NCBI RefSeq assembly: GCF_028736925.1
Contig: NZ_JAQZAT010000020.1
Coordinates: forward strand, 28,303 to 92,302
Length of the DNA stretch: 64,000 nt
Direction of reading: 5' to 3'
From: Flavivirga sp. 57AJ16
GTDB taxonomy: Bacteria; Bacteroidota; Bacteroidia; Flavobacteriales; Flavobacteriaceae
Every line of letters begins with the position of its first letter. Position 1 is the stretch's first letter. This document shows positions 63,628 through 64,000 of this stretch, one piece after another. The translations under genes were made by a program, and so were the position numbers. The notes under the pieces were generated by a model. That model made no database searches. It saw only the letters and a list, made by a program, of their open reading frames with translations, and was not told where the DNA came from.

Positions 63628-63748
63628 TAGGCAAGGGCATAGCGCATACCAGGGCCTCTATGGAATATACGGCTGGAACCAGGAAAAGGATGCAGAGATG
63701 GTGCACCAGCAGATGTCACTTGGGAACCAAAAAGGAATAGGCTATTAA
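63624..63748 (+). pseudogene. N-terminal fragment of a Bacteroidota mobilization relaxase, frameshifted
   Basis: Begins MIGKGIAHTRASMEY, the usual start of Bacteroidota MobP-type relaxases. After Tyr at 63668 the frame shifts: skipping two bases gives GWNQEKDAEMVHQQMSLGNQ, then KGIGY and stop at 63746-63748. The combined reading matches the canonical ASMEYGWNQEKDAE motif. About 40 codons of a roughly 300-450-residue gene are left, including none of the catalytic His motif. Confidence 0.75.
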
Positions 63749-63759
63749 AACGATATATT

Positions 63760-63880
63760 ATGGCAAAACTGGAACAGATTACGGAACTCTAAAACATTTG
63801 CTTCAACAGCAATACGGGATTTAAAAGATCTTCTAGATAAAAATATACTATTGAAAACAGGGGGGGGTAAAAGGGATCAA
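63760..63880 (+). pseudogene. C-terminal winged-helix remnant of a Fic-family protein
   Basis: A short start (MAKLEQITEL, stop) is followed in another frame by KTFASTAIRDLKDLLDKNIL and LKTGGGKRDQ. The pattern STAxRDLKDLxxKxILxKxGGG is the C-terminal wHTH of Fic proteins. The Fic catalytic core (HPFxxGNGR) is not present, and at least one frameshift splits the fragment. It stops against a G-run where the following insertion sequence may begin. Confidence 0.55.
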
Positions 63881-63936
63881 CACAAAAAGTTGTGGAGTAG
63901 CATAAAAAGTTTAAACTTTGCTTATTAAAAAACTCT

Positions 63937-64000
63937 ATGCTTACCCCTGATTTATTTGCTATTGTCAAACTATTGCTTCCAGAAGTTTTAATCTCTCATT
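63937..64000 (+). CDS. Start of a probable ISAon1-family transposase N-terminal protein (cut by window end)
   Basis: Open frame MLTPDLFAIVKLLLPEVLIS runs off the window. The LLPExL motif near the start is characteristic of the N-terminal-region protein of ISAon1-type insertion sequences in Bacteroidota, normally followed by a separate transposase frame. Only 21 codons are visible, so the call depends on this short match. The 60 bp before it (from about 63870) may be the IS left end. Confidence 0.45.
   Translation, partial: MLTPDLFAIVKLLLPEVLISH

Noticed and set aside
63363..63719. 118-residue leftward frame at the right end
   Set aside because: It is antisense to the mobilization remnants, which show clear family motifs. 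The leftward translation has none.

Overview
The window looks like a chromosome segment of a low-GC marine-type Flavobacteriaceae (Bacteroidota). Evidence seen: a SusC/SusD/SusE locus, Bacteroidota-type -7 boxes (TAnnTTTG), weak Shine-Dalgarno use, a tRNA gene without an encoded CCA end, and family-typical neighbours (DUF4290-murA, maf-ubiA-kdsC-DUF2520). Species cannot be named from this sequence alone.

Region 1 (1-17.6 kb) is a complete maltose/starch utilisation locus. SusC, SusD and a SusE-like lipoprotein read left. A LacI-family regulator, an MFS sugar transporter, beta-phosphoglucomutase, a GH65 maltose phosphorylase, two lipoprotein GH13 enzymes and a GH97 alpha-glucosidase read right. 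Operator-like palindromes lie between the two arms. The set implies surface binding, periplasmic cleavage, inner-membrane uptake and cytoplasmic phosphorolysis of maltose to glucose plus beta-glucose-1-phosphate, then glucose-6-phosphate.

Region 2 (18.1-38.9 kb) is an integrated mobilizable element of about 20.7 kb in a tRNA-Met gene. A 72-73 bp direct repeat of the tRNA 3' half marks both ends. It carries a Bacteroidota-type tyrosine recombinase with an HTH/excisionase-like partner at the left, and a P4-type integrase with an AlpA-like factor at the right. Beside the second integrase lies the 3' half of a tRNA-Phe with an encoded CCA, a proteobacterial feature. Transfer genes are a MobF relaxase-helicase and a soluble VirD4/TraG-type ATPase with a membrane partner; there is no type IV secretion channel. 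Cargo includes an AbiE-type antitoxin with a deleted toxin, RadC-like and XRE proteins, secreted and lipoprotein genes, an unfamiliar three-gene operon (methyltransferase-like, unknown, KDPG-aldolase-like) and an AT-rich membrane-protein pair.

Region 3 (39-59.6 kb) is core chromosome: START-domain protein, class IV aminotransferase, YqgE, HU, Fmt, RecQ, AAA ATPase, DUF493, DUF4290 and MurA with Asp in place of the catalytic Cys. Then come small Flavobacterial proteins, an aquaporin remnant, a 78-bp dispersed repeat, a 70-bp MITE with target duplication, DUF2911, an XRE/membrane pair, an oxidoreductase/sodium-symporter/PIG-L cluster, MscS and a lipoprotein.

Region 4 (59.6-64 kb) holds maf, an 830-bp heptamer-repeat array ending 6 nt before the maf start codon, ubiA, kdsC and a DUF2520 gene. 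It ends in decayed mobile DNA: a frameshifted mobilization relaxase start, a Fic-like tail and the beginning of a probable ISAon1-type transposase.
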